Source: Lachnospiraceae bacterium (lineage in GTDB: Bacteria > Bacillota > Clostridia > Lachnospirales > Lachnospiraceae). From it: a stretch of 52,985 nucleotides of DNA. The position numbers were made by a program, and so were the translations under genes. Position 1 is the first letter of the stretch. Every line of letters starts with the position of its first letter. The stretch is from NCBI GenBank assembly GCA_910576335.1, contig CAJTIU010000031.1, positions 1-52,985 of the forward strand. The letters are read 5' to 3'. A model generated the notes under the pieces. The model made no database searches. It saw only the letters and a list, made by a program, of their open reading frames with translations, and had not been told where the DNA came from. Below are positions 1 through 7,981 of this stretch, piece by piece.

Positions 1-37
1 GAGCATCAGCTCCCTGACTTCCTGAAATAGTTCTTAC

Positions 38-149
38 ATTATCCGAGGCAACTTCTCTGAAAGCCTTTTATGCTGGCGGTTTTGAGAGTTTCCTCGGATA
101 ATTGATTATCTCGGATAATGCGCCCTATCCAAGAACTCGGATAGGGCGC
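38..149 (+). other. Candidate oriT with MOBQ-like nic core and inverted repeats
   Basis: The motif ATTATCCGAGG (38-48) recurs inverted at 92-102 and, one base shorter, at 110-119. The second inverted copy runs directly into TAATGCGCCCT, close to the TAAGTGCGCCCT nic core known for MOBQ relaxases (RSF1010, Ti plasmid TraA). A perfect 11-bp inverted repeat GCGCCCTATCC / GGATAGGGCGC (120-130, 139-149) with an 8-nt loop overlaps it. An inverted repeat beside a nic core is the expected oriT layout, and the relaxase downstream is of the MobA/MobL (MOBQ) type. The assignment is inference; the hairpin alone could also be a terminator. Confidence 0.4.
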
Positions 150-429
150 AATTATACACCACCCAGAGGTTGGTGCATTGCGTTCTCCGAAGGCTCCTCG
201 CCGGAGGGCTGTGATTTTCCGCAGTCAAGGTCTGCTCCAAATCAAACAGGGGACGCTACGCTTCCCCTGCGCTGGCTGCCGCCAGCTACCCTTTTGTGGA
301 CTTGCCATCTGGGGACACCTTGCAATGCAAGCTGTTCCCAGCCGACAAGTTTCATAAAATATGCTATCTTTTCGATAAGCAATAAAGTATAATGAAGTCA
401 GTAATAAATTTAGAAATTGAGGTAAAGTT
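150..429. other. Gene-free stretch upstream of the TfoX-like gene
   Basis: About 280 bp with no convincing gene. The open frames here lack a ribosome binding site and protein-like composition. It contains short hairpins such as AGGGG...CCCCT around 249-268, and an AT-rich stretch near 385-429 that could hold the promoter of the next gene. Confidence 0.5.
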
Positions 430-750
430 ATGGCATCCAGCAAAGAATATTTAGAATTTATTTTAGGTCAGTTATCTGGCTTGAATGAAATTACCTATCG
501 AGCTATGATGGGCGAATTTGTCATTTATTATCGTGGTAAGATTGTAGGCGGTATCTATGATGATAGATTACTTGTTAAACCAGTAAAATCAGCAATAAGT
601 TATATGCCAACGATTTCGTATGAGTTACCTTACGAGGGAGCAAAAGAAATGTTGTTGGTAGATGAAGTTGATAATAAAGAGTTTTTGACAGGATTGTTTA
701 ATGCTATGTATGAGGAATTGCCTACCCCTAAATCGAAAAAGAAGAAATAA
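430..750 (+). CDS. TfoX N-terminal domain protein
   Basis: This 106-residue protein matches the TfoX/Sxy N-terminal domain in length and pattern: an early RxMMGxxxxYxxGKxxGxxxDDxLxVK segment (about residues 24-50), then a hydrophobic core and a basic tail KSKKKK. The C-terminal TfoX domain is missing, as in many stand-alone Firmicute homologues. TfoX proteins are linked to competence regulation in proteobacteria, but the role of the single-domain form is unknown. It is preceded by GAGGTAAAGTT before ATG 430 and followed closely by the lspA-like gene, so they are probably cotranscribed. Both genes are distinctly AT-rich compared with the relaxase module, suggesting separately acquired cargo. 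Confidence 0.8.
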   Translation: MASSKEYLEFILGQLSGLNEITYRAMMGEFVIYYRGKIVGGIYDDRLLVKPVKSAISYMPTISYELPYEGAKEMLLVDEVDNKEFLTGLFNAMYEELPTPKSKKKK

Positions 751-781
751 TAAAATAATAATTTGAGAGGAAGTGTTACTG

Positions 782-1300
782 ATGGAAAAGTTTAAGCCGT
801 TTATTATACCTGTGGCATTATTGGTTTTAATTGACCAGACGGTTAAAATAGTAATTTCAAAAGTATTTATGAAATGCGAATTTGATATAATAGCCAAAGT
901 TTTAAGATTTAATCCAGAACTAAATACTCGTTTATCTTATGCTGGAAATTTCTTCGAATTATTATCAAGTCCGTTTGTTACCATTTTATTGAATGTGTTT
1001 GTTTTGTTCCTCTTTTTTTCAGGATATATGCTATATCAGGCAAAAAGAGCACATATAAGTTTTTGGGTAAAAATAATAATGATTTGTGGCATATCGGGAT
1101 GTTTATGTAGCTTGATTGATAAGCTGTTTTGGGGTGGAAGTTTAGATTTTTTGCAGATACCTACCCTTTTTATTTTTGATTTGAAAGACTGCTATCTTAC
1201 AGTTGCAGAAGTTATATTTGTTGCTATTGGAATTTTGAATAGCAAAGAAATATCGGTTAAAGAGTATTTACATTTTTGTTGTAACAAATTTAGCTTGTAA
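782..1300 (+). CDS. lspA: Signal peptidase II-like protein (lipoprotein signal peptidase)
   Basis: The predicted membrane protein has about 172 residues and four hydrophobic segments. LspA landmarks are visible in order: IDQxxK in the first segment, an NTRLSYAG segment corresponding to the N-x-G-A-F region, SLIDKLFWGGSLDF corresponding to the GNxxDRxxxGxVxDF motif, and FDLKDCYLTVAE corresponding to FNxAD. Both aspartates of the catalytic dyad therefore appear present. I chose ATG 782 because GAGAGG lies about 11 bp upstream; a GTG at 773 is too close to it. LspA cleaves prolipoprotein signal peptides. The sequence is divergent and AT-rich, so it is likely a mobile paralogue rather than the housekeeping copy. 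Confidence 0.75.
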   Translation: MEKFKPFIIPVALLVLIDQTVKIVISKVFMKCEFDIIAKVLRFNPELNTRLSYAGNFFELLSSPFVTILLNVFVLFLFFSGYMLYQAKRAHISFWVKIIMICGISGCLCSLIDKLFWGGSLDFLQIPTLFIFDLKDCYLTVAEVIFVAIGILNSKEISVKEYLHFCCNKFSL

Positions 1301-1388
1301 ACTTCTGGTTTATTATTTCTTATACATCGGGTCAACTTGCCCCGAACTTTTACAACTAAATACCCGCCGCCCACACAGCGGCACACCG

Positions 1389-1422
1389 AGCAGGAAATCT
1401 GAAAAGGTCTCCTGCTTTTTTT
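1389..1422 (+). terminator. Intrinsic terminator after the lspA-like gene
   Basis: Stem AGCAGGA (1389-1395) pairs with TCCTGCT (1410-1416) and is followed by a run of seven T. It separates the AT-rich cargo transcript from the relaxase operon. Confidence 0.75.
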
Positions 1423-1492
1423 CTGCCCTCTGCCCCAAATGAGGTGGTAAAACGCCACCCCATCCACCAATTACCGAAAGGAGGGACACGAA

Positions 1493-3073
1493 ATGCCCTG
1501 TCCACACAACGAAATCACGATTGTTCAGCGCAGCCAGCGACAGTCTGCGGTTGCCGCCGCTGCTTACCAGAGTGGCGAAAAGCTGTTCTGTGAATACGAC
1601 CAGCAAGTGAAGCACTACCCAGAAAAGCGTGGTATCGTCCACAATGAAATCCTGCTCCCGGCAAATGCCCCACAGGAATATGCAGACCGCAATACCTTAT
1701 GGAACGCCGCCGAAGCGGTGGAGAAGCAATGGAACTCCCAGCTTGCAAGGCGGTGGGTGCTTACCATCCCCAGAGAAATACCGCCAGACCAGTACGCTGT
1801 CCTTGTCCGGGAGTTTTGCCAGAAGCAGTTTGTTTCCAAAGGCATGATTGCTGATTTTGCTATCCATGACCCCCATCCGCCGGGACATAATCCCCACGCC
1901 CATGTCCTGCTCACTATGAGGGCAATGGACGAACATGGAAAATGGCTTCCCAAGAGCCGCAAGGTTTATGACCTTGATGAAAACGGGGAACGGATAAAGC
2001 TGCCGTCCGGCAGGTGGAAAAGCCATAAAGAAGATACGGTTGACTGGAACGACCAGAAGTATTGTGAAATCTGGCGGCATGAATGGGAGGTCATCCAGAA
2101 CCGCTATCTGGAAGCCAATGACCGCCCGGAGCGTGTGGACTTGCGTTCCTATGCCAGACAGGGGCTTGATGTTGTCCCTACTGTCCATGAGGGGGCTGCT
2201 GTCCGGCAGATGGAAAAGCGTGGTATCCAGACGAATATCGGCAACCTGAACCGGGAAATCAGAGCCGCCAACAGTCTGATGAAGTCCATCCGGCAGCTTA
2301 TCCAAAACCTCAAAGGCTGGATTACCGAGCTGGGCGAAAAACGGAAAGAGCTGCTTGCACAAAAAGCGGCGGAGGAAGCGACACTTCTTCCCAATCTGCT
2401 GATGAAGTATATGGAGATACGCAAGGAAGAACGGAAGGACTGGACAAGGGCTGGACAGAACCGGGGGACTTCACAGGACTTAAAGGCAGTCAGCGAAGCC
2501 CTGTCCTATCTCCGGCAAAAGGGGCTTTCCACTGTGGAGGACTTAGAAGCATTTCTGGAATCTTCCGGGAAATCAGCCGCAGATTACCGCAATCAGATGA
2601 AGCCAAAGGAAGCCCGAAGCAAAGTGATTGACGGGATTCTTTCCAGCCGGACAGACTGCAAGGAATGTAAGCCTGTTTATGAGAAGTACCGGAAGATGTT
2701 TTTTAAGAAAACAAAGGAGAAATTCAAACAGGAACACCCGGAGGTTGCCCGGTATGAGAAAGCCGCCACCTACTTTGCCAAGTACCCGGATGATAAGGAC
2801 AGCACCCAAAAGGAACTGCAACAGGAGCAGGAAACGCTTCTGGAAGAAATCGCAGAGCAGGAAGTACCGCTGACCGAGGTGCAGGCTGATTTGAAAAAGC
2901 TGCGAGACATCCGCTACTGGGTACGGAAAGCCACACCCGGCACAGAGGAAAGCAAAGAGCCGCCCAAGAAGCAGCCCATCAAAGAAGTCTTGCAGGATAA
3001 GGCGGACGAGAAAAAAGCACAAAGAACCGCCCCGGCACAGAAGAAACACAAACAACAGGATATGGAACTTTAA
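1493..3073 (+). CDS. MobA/MobL-family relaxase
   Basis: This 526-residue protein would nick oriT and pilot the single strand during mobilization. The N-terminal third is the MobA/MobL domain: a conserved start with many Ala and a candidate catalytic Tyr in AAAYQSG (about residue 25), followed by HNPHAHVLLTMR with the metal-binding histidines H135 and H137. The C-terminal half is charged and probably helical, as expected for the accessory or coiled region. The ribosome binding site is AAAGGAGGGACACGAA before ATG 1493. It begins a primase/helicase-containing set of genes that continues at 3139. The MOBQ-like core at 116-127 is a plausible substrate site. Confidence 0.92.
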   Translation: MPCPHNEITIVQRSQRQSAVAAAAYQSGEKLFCEYDQQVKHYPEKRGIVHNEILLPANAPQEYADRNTLWNAAEAVEKQWNSQLARRWVLTIPREIPPDQYAVLVREFCQKQFVSKGMIADFAIHDPHPPGHNPHAHVLLTMRAMDEHGKWLPKSRKVYDLDENGERIKLPSGRWKSHKEDTVDWNDQKYCEIWRHEWEVIQNRYLEANDRPERVDLRSYARQGLDVVPTVHEGAAVRQMEKRGIQTNIGNLNREIRAANSLMKSIRQLIQNLKGWITELGEKRKELLAQKAAEEATLLPNLLMKYMEIRKEERKDWTRAGQNRGTSQDLKAVSEALSYLRQKGLSTVEDLEAFLESSGKSAADYRNQMKPKEARSKVIDGILSSRTDCKECKPVYEKYRKMFFKKTKEKFKQEHPEVARYEKAATYFAKYPDDKDSTQKELQQEQETLLEEIAEQEVPLTEVQADLKKLRDIRYWVRKATPGTEESKEPPKKQPIKEVLQDKADEKKAQRTAPAQKKHKQQDMEL

Positions 3074-3138
3074 CAGGCACTTGCCATTTTCAATCAGAGA
3101 ATGTCAGGTGCTTTTCTTATTTTCAAGGAGGGATAGAT

Positions 3139-3783
3139 TTGAATGTATTTGAAGCTGTGAAGCAGTCCGTCACAACAAGACAGGCTGCGGAGCATTATGG
3201 AATCCATGTAGGTCGGAACGGGATGGCTTGCTGCCCGTTCCATCACGATAAAACCCCAAGTATGAAGCTGGATCAGCGTTACCACTGCTTCGGCTGCGGT
3301 GCAGATGGGGATGTGATTGATTTTACCGCCGCCCTGTATGGGCTGGGAAAGAAAGAAGCCGCCGTACAACTGGCACAGGACTTTGGGCTTTCCTATGAGG
3401 ACTGGAAGCCGCCGGGAAAGGCAAAAAAGCCCAAGCCCCGGCAGAAATCCCCGGAGGAACAGTTTCAGGAGGCAAAGAACCGATGTTTCCGTATCCTTGC
3501 CGATTATCTTCACTTGCTTATGGCATGGAGAACGGACTACGCCCCGCACTCCCCGGAGGAAGCCTTTCATCCCCGGTTTGTGGAAGCCTTACAGAAGCAA
3601 GACCAAGTGGAATATCTGCTGGATATATTGCTGTTCGGGGAGACAGAGGAAAAAGCGGCTTTGATTACGGACTACGGAAAGGATGTGATACAGCTTGAAC
3701 AGCGAATGGCAGAGCTTGCAGCCGCAGACGCAGCAAGAACTAAAAAACACCATGAACGCCATGCAGCCGTCCCAGAGCATTGA
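3139..3783 (+). CDS. CHC2 zinc-finger DNA primase-like protein
   Basis: A DnaG-type CHC2 zinc finger is clear near the N terminus: C32-x2-H35 ... C50-x2-C53 within CPFHHDKTPS and HCFGCGADGDVIDF. The whole 214-residue protein lacks the TOPRIM catalytic domain of full-length primases, so it is a stand-alone zinc-finger/accessory primase module, common in mobilizable elements beside VapE-like helicases. The start is TTG 3139, well placed after AAGGAGGG; no ATG precedes the conserved segment. The 3' end overlaps the next gene by 89 bp, suggesting translational coupling. A role in element replication or in priming the transferred strand is inferred from the family and the neighbours. Confidence 0.85.
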   Translation: MNVFEAVKQSVTTRQAAEHYGIHVGRNGMACCPFHHDKTPSMKLDQRYHCFGCGADGDVIDFTAALYGLGKKEAAVQLAQDFGLSYEDWKPPGKAKKPKPRQKSPEEQFQEAKNRCFRILADYLHLLMAWRTDYAPHSPEEAFHPRFVEALQKQDQVEYLLDILLFGETEEKAALITDYGKDVIQLEQRMAELAAADAARTKKHHERHAAVPEH

Positions 3784-5089
3784 GGAAATCAAGGCGGGGC
3801 TGGAAACCACCGAGAAAGGCGGTGTCCGTCAGAGCATACGGAACTGCCTGACCGTATTCCAGCGTGACCCTCTGCTTTCCGGGGCTATCGCATACAACAT
3901 CCTGACCGACCGCAAGGACATCATAAAGCCCATCGGTTTTCACAGAGAAAGCACCGCCCTGAACGATACGGACATGAAGTATCTGCTTCTTTATCTGGAA
4001 GAAACCTATGGGCTTACCAATGAGAAAAAGATTGATAATGCCATCGGGATTGTGGCGAATGAAAACAAGTACCATCCCATCCGGGACTATCTCAATACCC
4101 TTGTGTGGGACGGGACAGAACGAATCCGTTTCTGCCTACGACACTTTCTGGGGGCTGACGCAGACGATTACACCTATGAAGCGTTGAAGCTGTTCCTGCT
4201 GGGTGCAATCTCACGAGCCTTTCAGCCGGGGTGCAAATTTGAAATCATGCTCTGTCTGGTAGGCGGTCAGGGGGCTGGCAAGTCCACTTTCTTCCGTCTG
4301 CTGGCAGTCCGGGACGAGTGGTTCTCCGATGATTTGCGGAAGCTGGACGATGACAATGTGTACCGCAAGCTGCAAGGTCACTGGATTATCGAAATGTCGG
4401 AAATGATGGCAACCGCCAATGCCAAGAGCATTGAGGAAATCAAGTCATTTTTAAGCCGACAGAAAGAGGTTTACAAGATACCCTATGAAACCCATCCGGC
4501 AGACCGCCCCCGTCAGTGCGTGTTTGGCGGCACTTCCAATGCCCTTGACTTCCTGCCCCTTGACCGTTCCGGCAACCGCCGCTTTATCCCCGTCATGGTG
4601 TACCCGGAGCAAGCCGAGGTTCACATTTTGGAGGACGAAGCTGCTTCCAGAGCCTATATCGAGCAGATGTGGGCGGAAGCGATGGAGATTTACCGAAGCG
4701 GCAGGTTCAAGCTGGCTTTCAGCCCCGCCATGCAGCGGTATCTCAAAGAACACCAGCGGGATTTTATGCCGGAGGACACCAAAGCCGGGATGATACAGGC
4801 GTATCTTGATAAGTACACCGGGAGCATGGTCTGTTCCAAGCAGCTCTACAAGGAAGCCTTGAACCATGCCTTTGACGAACCGAAGCAATGGGAAATCCGG
4901 GAAATCAACGAGATAATGAACCAGTGCATTTCCGGCTGGCGGTACTTCCCGAATCCAAGAATGTTTTCCGAATACGGCAGACAAAAGGGCTGGGAGCGTG
5001 AAAACCCGGCAACGGACTCCGGCAACCCGTCTGAAAAAACGATGGACGGTTTTGTGGAGGTCACAGAACAGATGGAGCTTCCATTCTGA
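3695..5089 (+). CDS. VapE-like (virulence-associated E) P-loop helicase/NTPase
   Basis: This 464-residue protein matches the VapE family found in phages, islands and mobilizable elements. Walker A is GGQGAGKST at about residues 190-198. It is followed by a conserved WFSDD, a Walker B-like WIIEMSEM, and a FGGTSNALDFLPLDRSGNRRF sensor-type region of superfamily 3-like helicases. It probably unwinds DNA for replication of the excised element together with the CHC2 protein. The start is TTG 3695 with AAAGGA upstream, overlapping the primase gene. The C terminus ends in MELPF just before a cluster of GTTGC repeats. Confidence 0.85.
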   Translation: MNSEWQSLQPQTQQELKNTMNAMQPSQSIEEIKAGLETTEKGGVRQSIRNCLTVFQRDPLLSGAIAYNILTDRKDIIKPIGFHRESTALNDTDMKYLLLYLEETYGLTNEKKIDNAIGIVANENKYHPIRDYLNTLVWDGTERIRFCLRHFLGADADDYTYEALKLFLLGAISRAFQPGCKFEIMLCLVGGQGAGKSTFFRLLAVRDEWFSDDLRKLDDDNVYRKLQGHWIIEMSEMMATANAKSIEEIKSFLSRQKEVYKIPYETHPADRPRQCVFGGTSNALDFLPLDRSGNRRFIPVMVYPEQAEVHILEDEAASRAYIEQMWAEAMEIYRSGRFKLAFSPAMQRYLKEHQRDFMPEDTKAGMIQAYLDKYTGSMVCSKQLYKEALNHAFDEPKQWEIREINEIMNQCISGWRYFPNPRMFSEYGRQKGWERENPATDSGNPSEKTMDGFVEVTEQMELPF

Positions 5090-5101
5090 AAATGACAGCC
5101 C

Positions 5102-5284
5102 GTTGCACCCCCTGTTGCTATCCCGTTGCCGAGCCGGTTGCCGGGGAAAACCCCTTATTTCCGGGCTTTTCTCCCTTATAACAACCAAAACAACAGAAAA
5201 ATAAAAGAAAAGTATAAATAGTAACCATCGCCAGATTGAGATTGTTTGCAAGGTCTTTTGAAGCCCGTTGCCGGACTTCGTTGC
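5102..5284 (+). repeat. Phased GTTGC repeats flanking an AT-rich stretch (possible replication origin)
   Basis: GTTGC occurs at 5102, 5114, 5125 and 5137 (spacing 12, 11, 12), then after an AT-rich stretch (5180-5230) again at 5267 and 5280. Most copies are within CCGTTGCCG-like contexts. Helically spaced short repeats beside an AT-rich segment, directly after primase and helicase genes, resemble iterons. No replication initiator is identified, so this is inference. Confidence 0.35.
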
Positions 5285-5326
5285 CGACACCCTCTGTCTG
5301 GCTATTTTCATGTGCGCAGGCGATGA

Positions 5327-5358
5327 GCCAAGCGGATACGCTTGCGTATCCATTTGGC
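5327..5358. other. Palindrome upstream of xis
   Basis: GGATACG (5334-5340) pairs with CGTATCC (5345-5351) around CTTG, with outer arms GCCAA/TTGGC. There is no T-run, so it is more likely a protein-binding or RNA structure in the xis leader than a terminator. Confidence 0.4.
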
Positions 5359-5397
5359 GAATGCTGCGACAACGATAGTTATGGAGGATAACTGCCT

Positions 5398-5631
5398 ATG
5401 GCGAATAATAAGATGAATATTGAAGGAAAAAATTACTCGGATATTCCGGTGTGGCGTAGATATACGCTTACCATTGAGGAAGCAGCCAGATATTATCATA
5501 TCGGCGAAGGAAAATTGAGAACGCTTATTGACACACATCCCAATGAGGATTTTTATGTGATGAACGGCAATCGTGCCCTCATTAAGCGTGAGAAATTTGA
5601 GAGGTATCTGGATCAGGCTACTGCTGTGTAA
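5398..5631 (+). CDS. xis: Tn916-type excisionase
   Basis: This 77-residue protein has the winged-helix excisionase pattern of the Tn916/Tn1549 family: an aromatic start YSDIPVWRRYTLTIEEAARYYHIGEGKLR followed by a short wing and a basic tail. It would bind element ends and steer the integrase towards excision. ATG 5398 follows GGAGGATAACTGCCT. It lies directly upstream of int, with a terminator-like hairpin in between, matching the usual xis-int order. Confidence 0.9.
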   Translation: MANNKMNIEGKNYSDIPVWRRYTLTIEEAARYYHIGEGKLRTLIDTHPNEDFYVMNGNRALIKREKFERYLDQATAV

Positions 5632-5675
5632 ACAGAGCTGACAGATTTACCGATTTCACATGATATAACTATGCG

Positions 5676-5726
5676 GAGAGCTGGATTTGTGCTATGATAA
5701 GAGTGCAAGTCTGGCTCTCTTTTTTT
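5676..5726 (+). terminator. Terminator/attenuator between xis and int
   Basis: GAGAGC (5676-5681) pairs with GCTCTC (5714-5719) and is followed by T7. The loop is long (32 nt). It could limit int expression or insulate it from upstream transcription. Confidence 0.45.
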
Positions 5727-5742
5727 GAAAGGAGAGTTCACG

Positions 5743-6942
5743 ATGAGTGAGAAAAGACGAGATAACCGTAATCGGATTTTGCGAGAGGGCGAGTACCAGC
5801 GTAAAGATGGGAGGTATCGGTTCCGCTATATTGATGAGGACGGAAAAGAGAAAAATGTATACAGTTGGCGTTTAGACAAGAATGACCCAATGCCAAAGGG
5901 GAAGAAGCGGGAGCCTTCCCTTCGTGAGAAAGAAAAACAGATTGAAGCGAATTTGTTTGACCGTATCGTAACAAACGGTGGCAACTATACTGTTTTGGAA
6001 CTGGTAGAAAAGTATGTTTCATTGAAAACAGGAGTTCGTCACAATACGGTTGCCGGATATAAAACGGTCATCAATATGCTGAAAAAAGAGAGTTTTGGGA
6101 ATCTGCGAATTGATAAGGTGCGTTTGTCAGACGCAAAGGCATGGTTGATTAAGCTCCAACAGATTGATGGACGGGGATACAGTTCTATTCATTCTATCCG
6201 GGGAGTCCTCAGACCAGCATTTCAGATGGCGGTAGACGATGATTTGCTTCGTAAAAATCCATTTGAATTTGAGCTTGCATCCGTCATTGTCAATGATTCT
6301 GTTACCAGAGAAGCGATTACCCGAAAGCAGCAGAGAGATTTGCTGAAGTTTATTCAGGAAGATAAACATTTTAGCAGATACTATGATGCAATCTATATTC
6401 TTTTTCACACAGGGCTTCGTATCTCAGAGTTCTGTGGACTGACGGTTTCAGAAATCGAGTTTGGAGAAATGCGTATCAAGGTAGACCATCAGTTACAGCG
6501 TACTGCACAGATGCAGTATGTAATTGAAGAACCAAAAACTGACAAAGGCATCCGCTATGTGCCGATGACGGAAGCTGTCGCAGCGTGTTTTCGCAGAATC
6601 ATTGCCAACCGCAAGACACCAAAAGTTGAACCGATGGTGGAAGGATATGCAGGATTTTTGTTTCTGGATAAAAACGATATGCCGATGGTTGCCCTTCACT
6701 GGGAAAAGTATCTGGAGCATATCATTCAGAAATACAACAGGATTTACCGTATCCAGATGCCGAAAGTTACCCCTCATGTATGCAGGCACACCTTTTGCTC
6801 TAATATGGCAAAATCCGGGATGAATCCGAAAACCTTGCAGTATATCATGGGTCACGCAGACATCAGTGTAACCTTGAACACTTACACCCATGTGAATTTT
6901 GATGATGCAAAGGAAGAAGTATATCGGATAGCGAATAGTTAA
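5743..6942 (+). CDS. int: Tn916-family tyrosine integrase
   Basis: The integrase (399 residues) catalyses integration and excision of the element. The start at ATG 5743 gives MSEKRRDNR, the characteristic start of the Tn916 family, after AAAGGAGAG. An N-terminal AP2-like arm-binding domain (about residues 1-70) and a SAM-like domain precede the catalytic domain. Catalytic residues are visible: Arg 226 in HTGLRISE, His 345 and Arg 348 in HVCRHTF, His 371 in GHAD, and the nucleophile Tyr 381 in TYTHV. All appear intact, so the element could still be active. Confidence 0.95.
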   Translation: MSEKRRDNRNRILREGEYQRKDGRYRFRYIDEDGKEKNVYSWRLDKNDPMPKGKKREPSLREKEKQIEANLFDRIVTNGGNYTVLELVEKYVSLKTGVRHNTVAGYKTVINMLKKESFGNLRIDKVRLSDAKAWLIKLQQIDGRGYSSIHSIRGVLRPAFQMAVDDDLLRKNPFEFELASVIVNDSVTREAITRKQQRDLLKFIQEDKHFSRYYDAIYILFHTGLRISEFCGLTVSEIEFGEMRIKVDHQLQRTAQMQYVIEEPKTDKGIRYVPMTEAVAACFRRIIANRKTPKVEPMVEGYAGFLFLDKNDMPMVALHWEKYLEHIIQKYNRIYRIQMPKVTPHVCRHTFCSNMAKSGMNPKTLQYIMGHADISVTLNTYTHVNFDDAKEEVYRIANS

Positions 6943-6948
6943 AAAAGC

Positions 6949-6979
6949 CCGTTGGTAAGGACGCTTGCTTTACCAACGG
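6949..6979 (+). terminator. Inverted repeat after int
   Basis: CCGTTGGTAA (6949-6958) is the exact complement of TTACCAACGG (6970-6979). The following T-tract is poor (ATTTACC), so it may be a weak terminator or an end-binding site. Confidence 0.45.
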
Positions 6980-7146
6980 ATTTACCAAGATTGCAGGGAA
7001 AAACATAAGAAAATACGAGAAGATTTGAGAAGATACCTTGAAAATAAAGGAAAACTCAAAAGTCGGAAAACCCTGAAATATCAAGCGTTTGAGAAGAAAT
7101 ACTGGACTTAAATGGAGATATAAAAAGATGATTAAAGTACTATTTA
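6980..7146. other. Int-proximal end of the element
   Basis: This AT-rich gene-free stretch carries repeated GAGAAG-type words (for example around 7017-7035 and 7090). Arm-type integrase sites would be expected here. The exact junction with IS3 DNA is inferred from the loss of the orfB frame near 7147. Confidence 0.4.
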
Positions 7147-7600
7147 TTTGCCATAGAGATCTATGATGGCGCAATTGTACCGTACATCTCCGTTCCGTAG
7201 GAACAGGTATGTGAAATCCGTACACCATTTCTGGTTCGGCTTGTCTGCATGGAAATCCTGATTCAATTTGTTATCGAATACTTTATGGGGCTTCCCTGGC
7301 TTTGTCCCCGGCCTCTTTGGGCGAACGATGGAATGCAGACCCAATTCCCCGTTCATATATTTATGGATTGTTGTCTGGCTATAGCTGTACCCCCTGCGCT
7401 CCAGATAGACAGTCATACTGCGGTACCCGTCTACTCCATTGTGGCTGTGGTAGATCTCTTCAATCTGTTCCTTGACTTTCTCTTTTTGGGCATAATAATC
7501 CGCCTTCCGGTGTTTCCGGTAGTTATAGTAGGCATTCGGGCAGATCCCCAGCCGCTGCAACAGCCAACGGACGCCGAATTCTTTATGGTGTTGTTCGATA
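7144..7600 (-). pseudogene. IS3-family transposase OrfB, truncated (first half of DDE domain)
   Basis: Reading in the -1 frame from orfA, the product contains the HTH_21 region (HHKEFGVRWLLQRLG, YYNYRKHRK) and the beginning of the rve integrase core, including the first catalytic Asp in KWCTDFTYL. It stops after CAIIDLYGK, whereas full OrfB proteins are about 280 residues and carry two further acidic residues. The second and third catalytic residues are therefore absent. The break coincides with the proposed end of the mobilizable element, so interruption by its insertion is the simplest explanation. Confidence 0.85.
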
Positions 7601-7981
7601 AACCGATAAGCCTCTAATCGATTTCCTTCGCAAAGAATGCCGCTGCTTTTTTTAGAAAGAGATTCTCCTTTCTCGCCTCTTCTAGTTCCTTTCTCAAACG
7701 GAGATTCTCCTTCATGAGTTCCATTTCATTTGGAGCGTCTGGATTGGCTTGGGCTTTCATCTGGCATTCTTTGTTGAATTCGCTGCACCACTTGGAGATG
7801 CTGGCCTTGGATACGCCATACTCAGCGGTGATGCTTTTGTAGGTTCGTCCCTCTTCCTCATGAAGGCGGACAATCTTCCTCTTAAATTCGGGAGTGTAGT
7901 TTTGTGACATAATGAGTACCTCGTTTCTTGTTATTTTGATTATATCTCATTAGCCACTTCTGTTACAACTTTAGTATAGCA
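7147..7981 (-). mobile_element. IS3-family insertion sequence, interrupted by the mobilizable element
   Basis: OrfA and the first half of orfB are present on the minus strand. The transposase-proximal end is placed at 7981 because the minus strand there begins TGCTATACTAAAG, a TG-start typical of IS3 ends, and because IS91-like coding resumes in frame immediately beyond. A promoter TTGTAA, 18 bp, TATAAT precedes orfA. The other end is missing from this window. Confidence 0.75.
7614..7910 (-). CDS. IS3-family transposase OrfA
   Basis: This 98-residue protein is an HTH_Tnp_1-type OrfA: YTPEFKRKIVRLHEEEGRTYKSITAEYGVSKASISKW (helix-turn-helix) followed by a leucine-zipper segment rich in Leu/Glu (ENLRLRKELEEARKEN). 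Near the 3' end the minus strand carries an A7G slippery run within LKKAAAFF, the usual -1 frameshift signal that creates the OrfAB fusion transposase. OrfB is truncated, so this copy cannot produce a functional transposase itself. Confidence 0.9.
   Translation of the reverse strand: MSQNYTPEFKRKIVRLHEEEGRTYKSITAEYGVSKASISKWCSEFNKECQMKAQANPDAPNEMELMKENLRLRKELEEARKENLFLKKAAAFFAKEID

Larger units (their letters stand above)
1..7146. mobile_element. Integrative mobilizable element (MobA/L relaxase, Tn916-type Int/Xis), left end not in window
   Basis: The genes for relaxase, primase, VapE-like helicase, excisionase and tyrosine integrase lie in order on one strand, as in Firmicute mobilizable elements that borrow a conjugation machine. 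No coupling protein or type IV secretion genes are visible, so it is mobilizable rather than self-conjugative as far as seen. The right end is placed at about 7146, because the adjoining IS3 orfB reading frame breaks off there and about 200 bp separates that point from the int stop, similar to the Tn916 layout. The left end is upstream of base 1 or unrecognised. Boundary positions are inferred. Confidence 0.7.

Noticed and set aside
102-443. Open frames on both strands at the left end (96 and 72 codons)
   Set aside because: No ribosome binding site, no recognisable domain, and they overlap hairpins and the candidate oriT.
1313-1480. oriT directly upstream of the relaxase
   Set aside because: The CGGG...CCCG and GGTGG...CCACC hairpins are present, but no MOBQ core is visible; the upstream site at 116-127 is the better candidate.
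4451-5353. 300-codon minus-strand frame opposite the VapE-like gene
   Set aside because: Antisense shadow of a well-supported coding region, with composition driven by the opposite frame.
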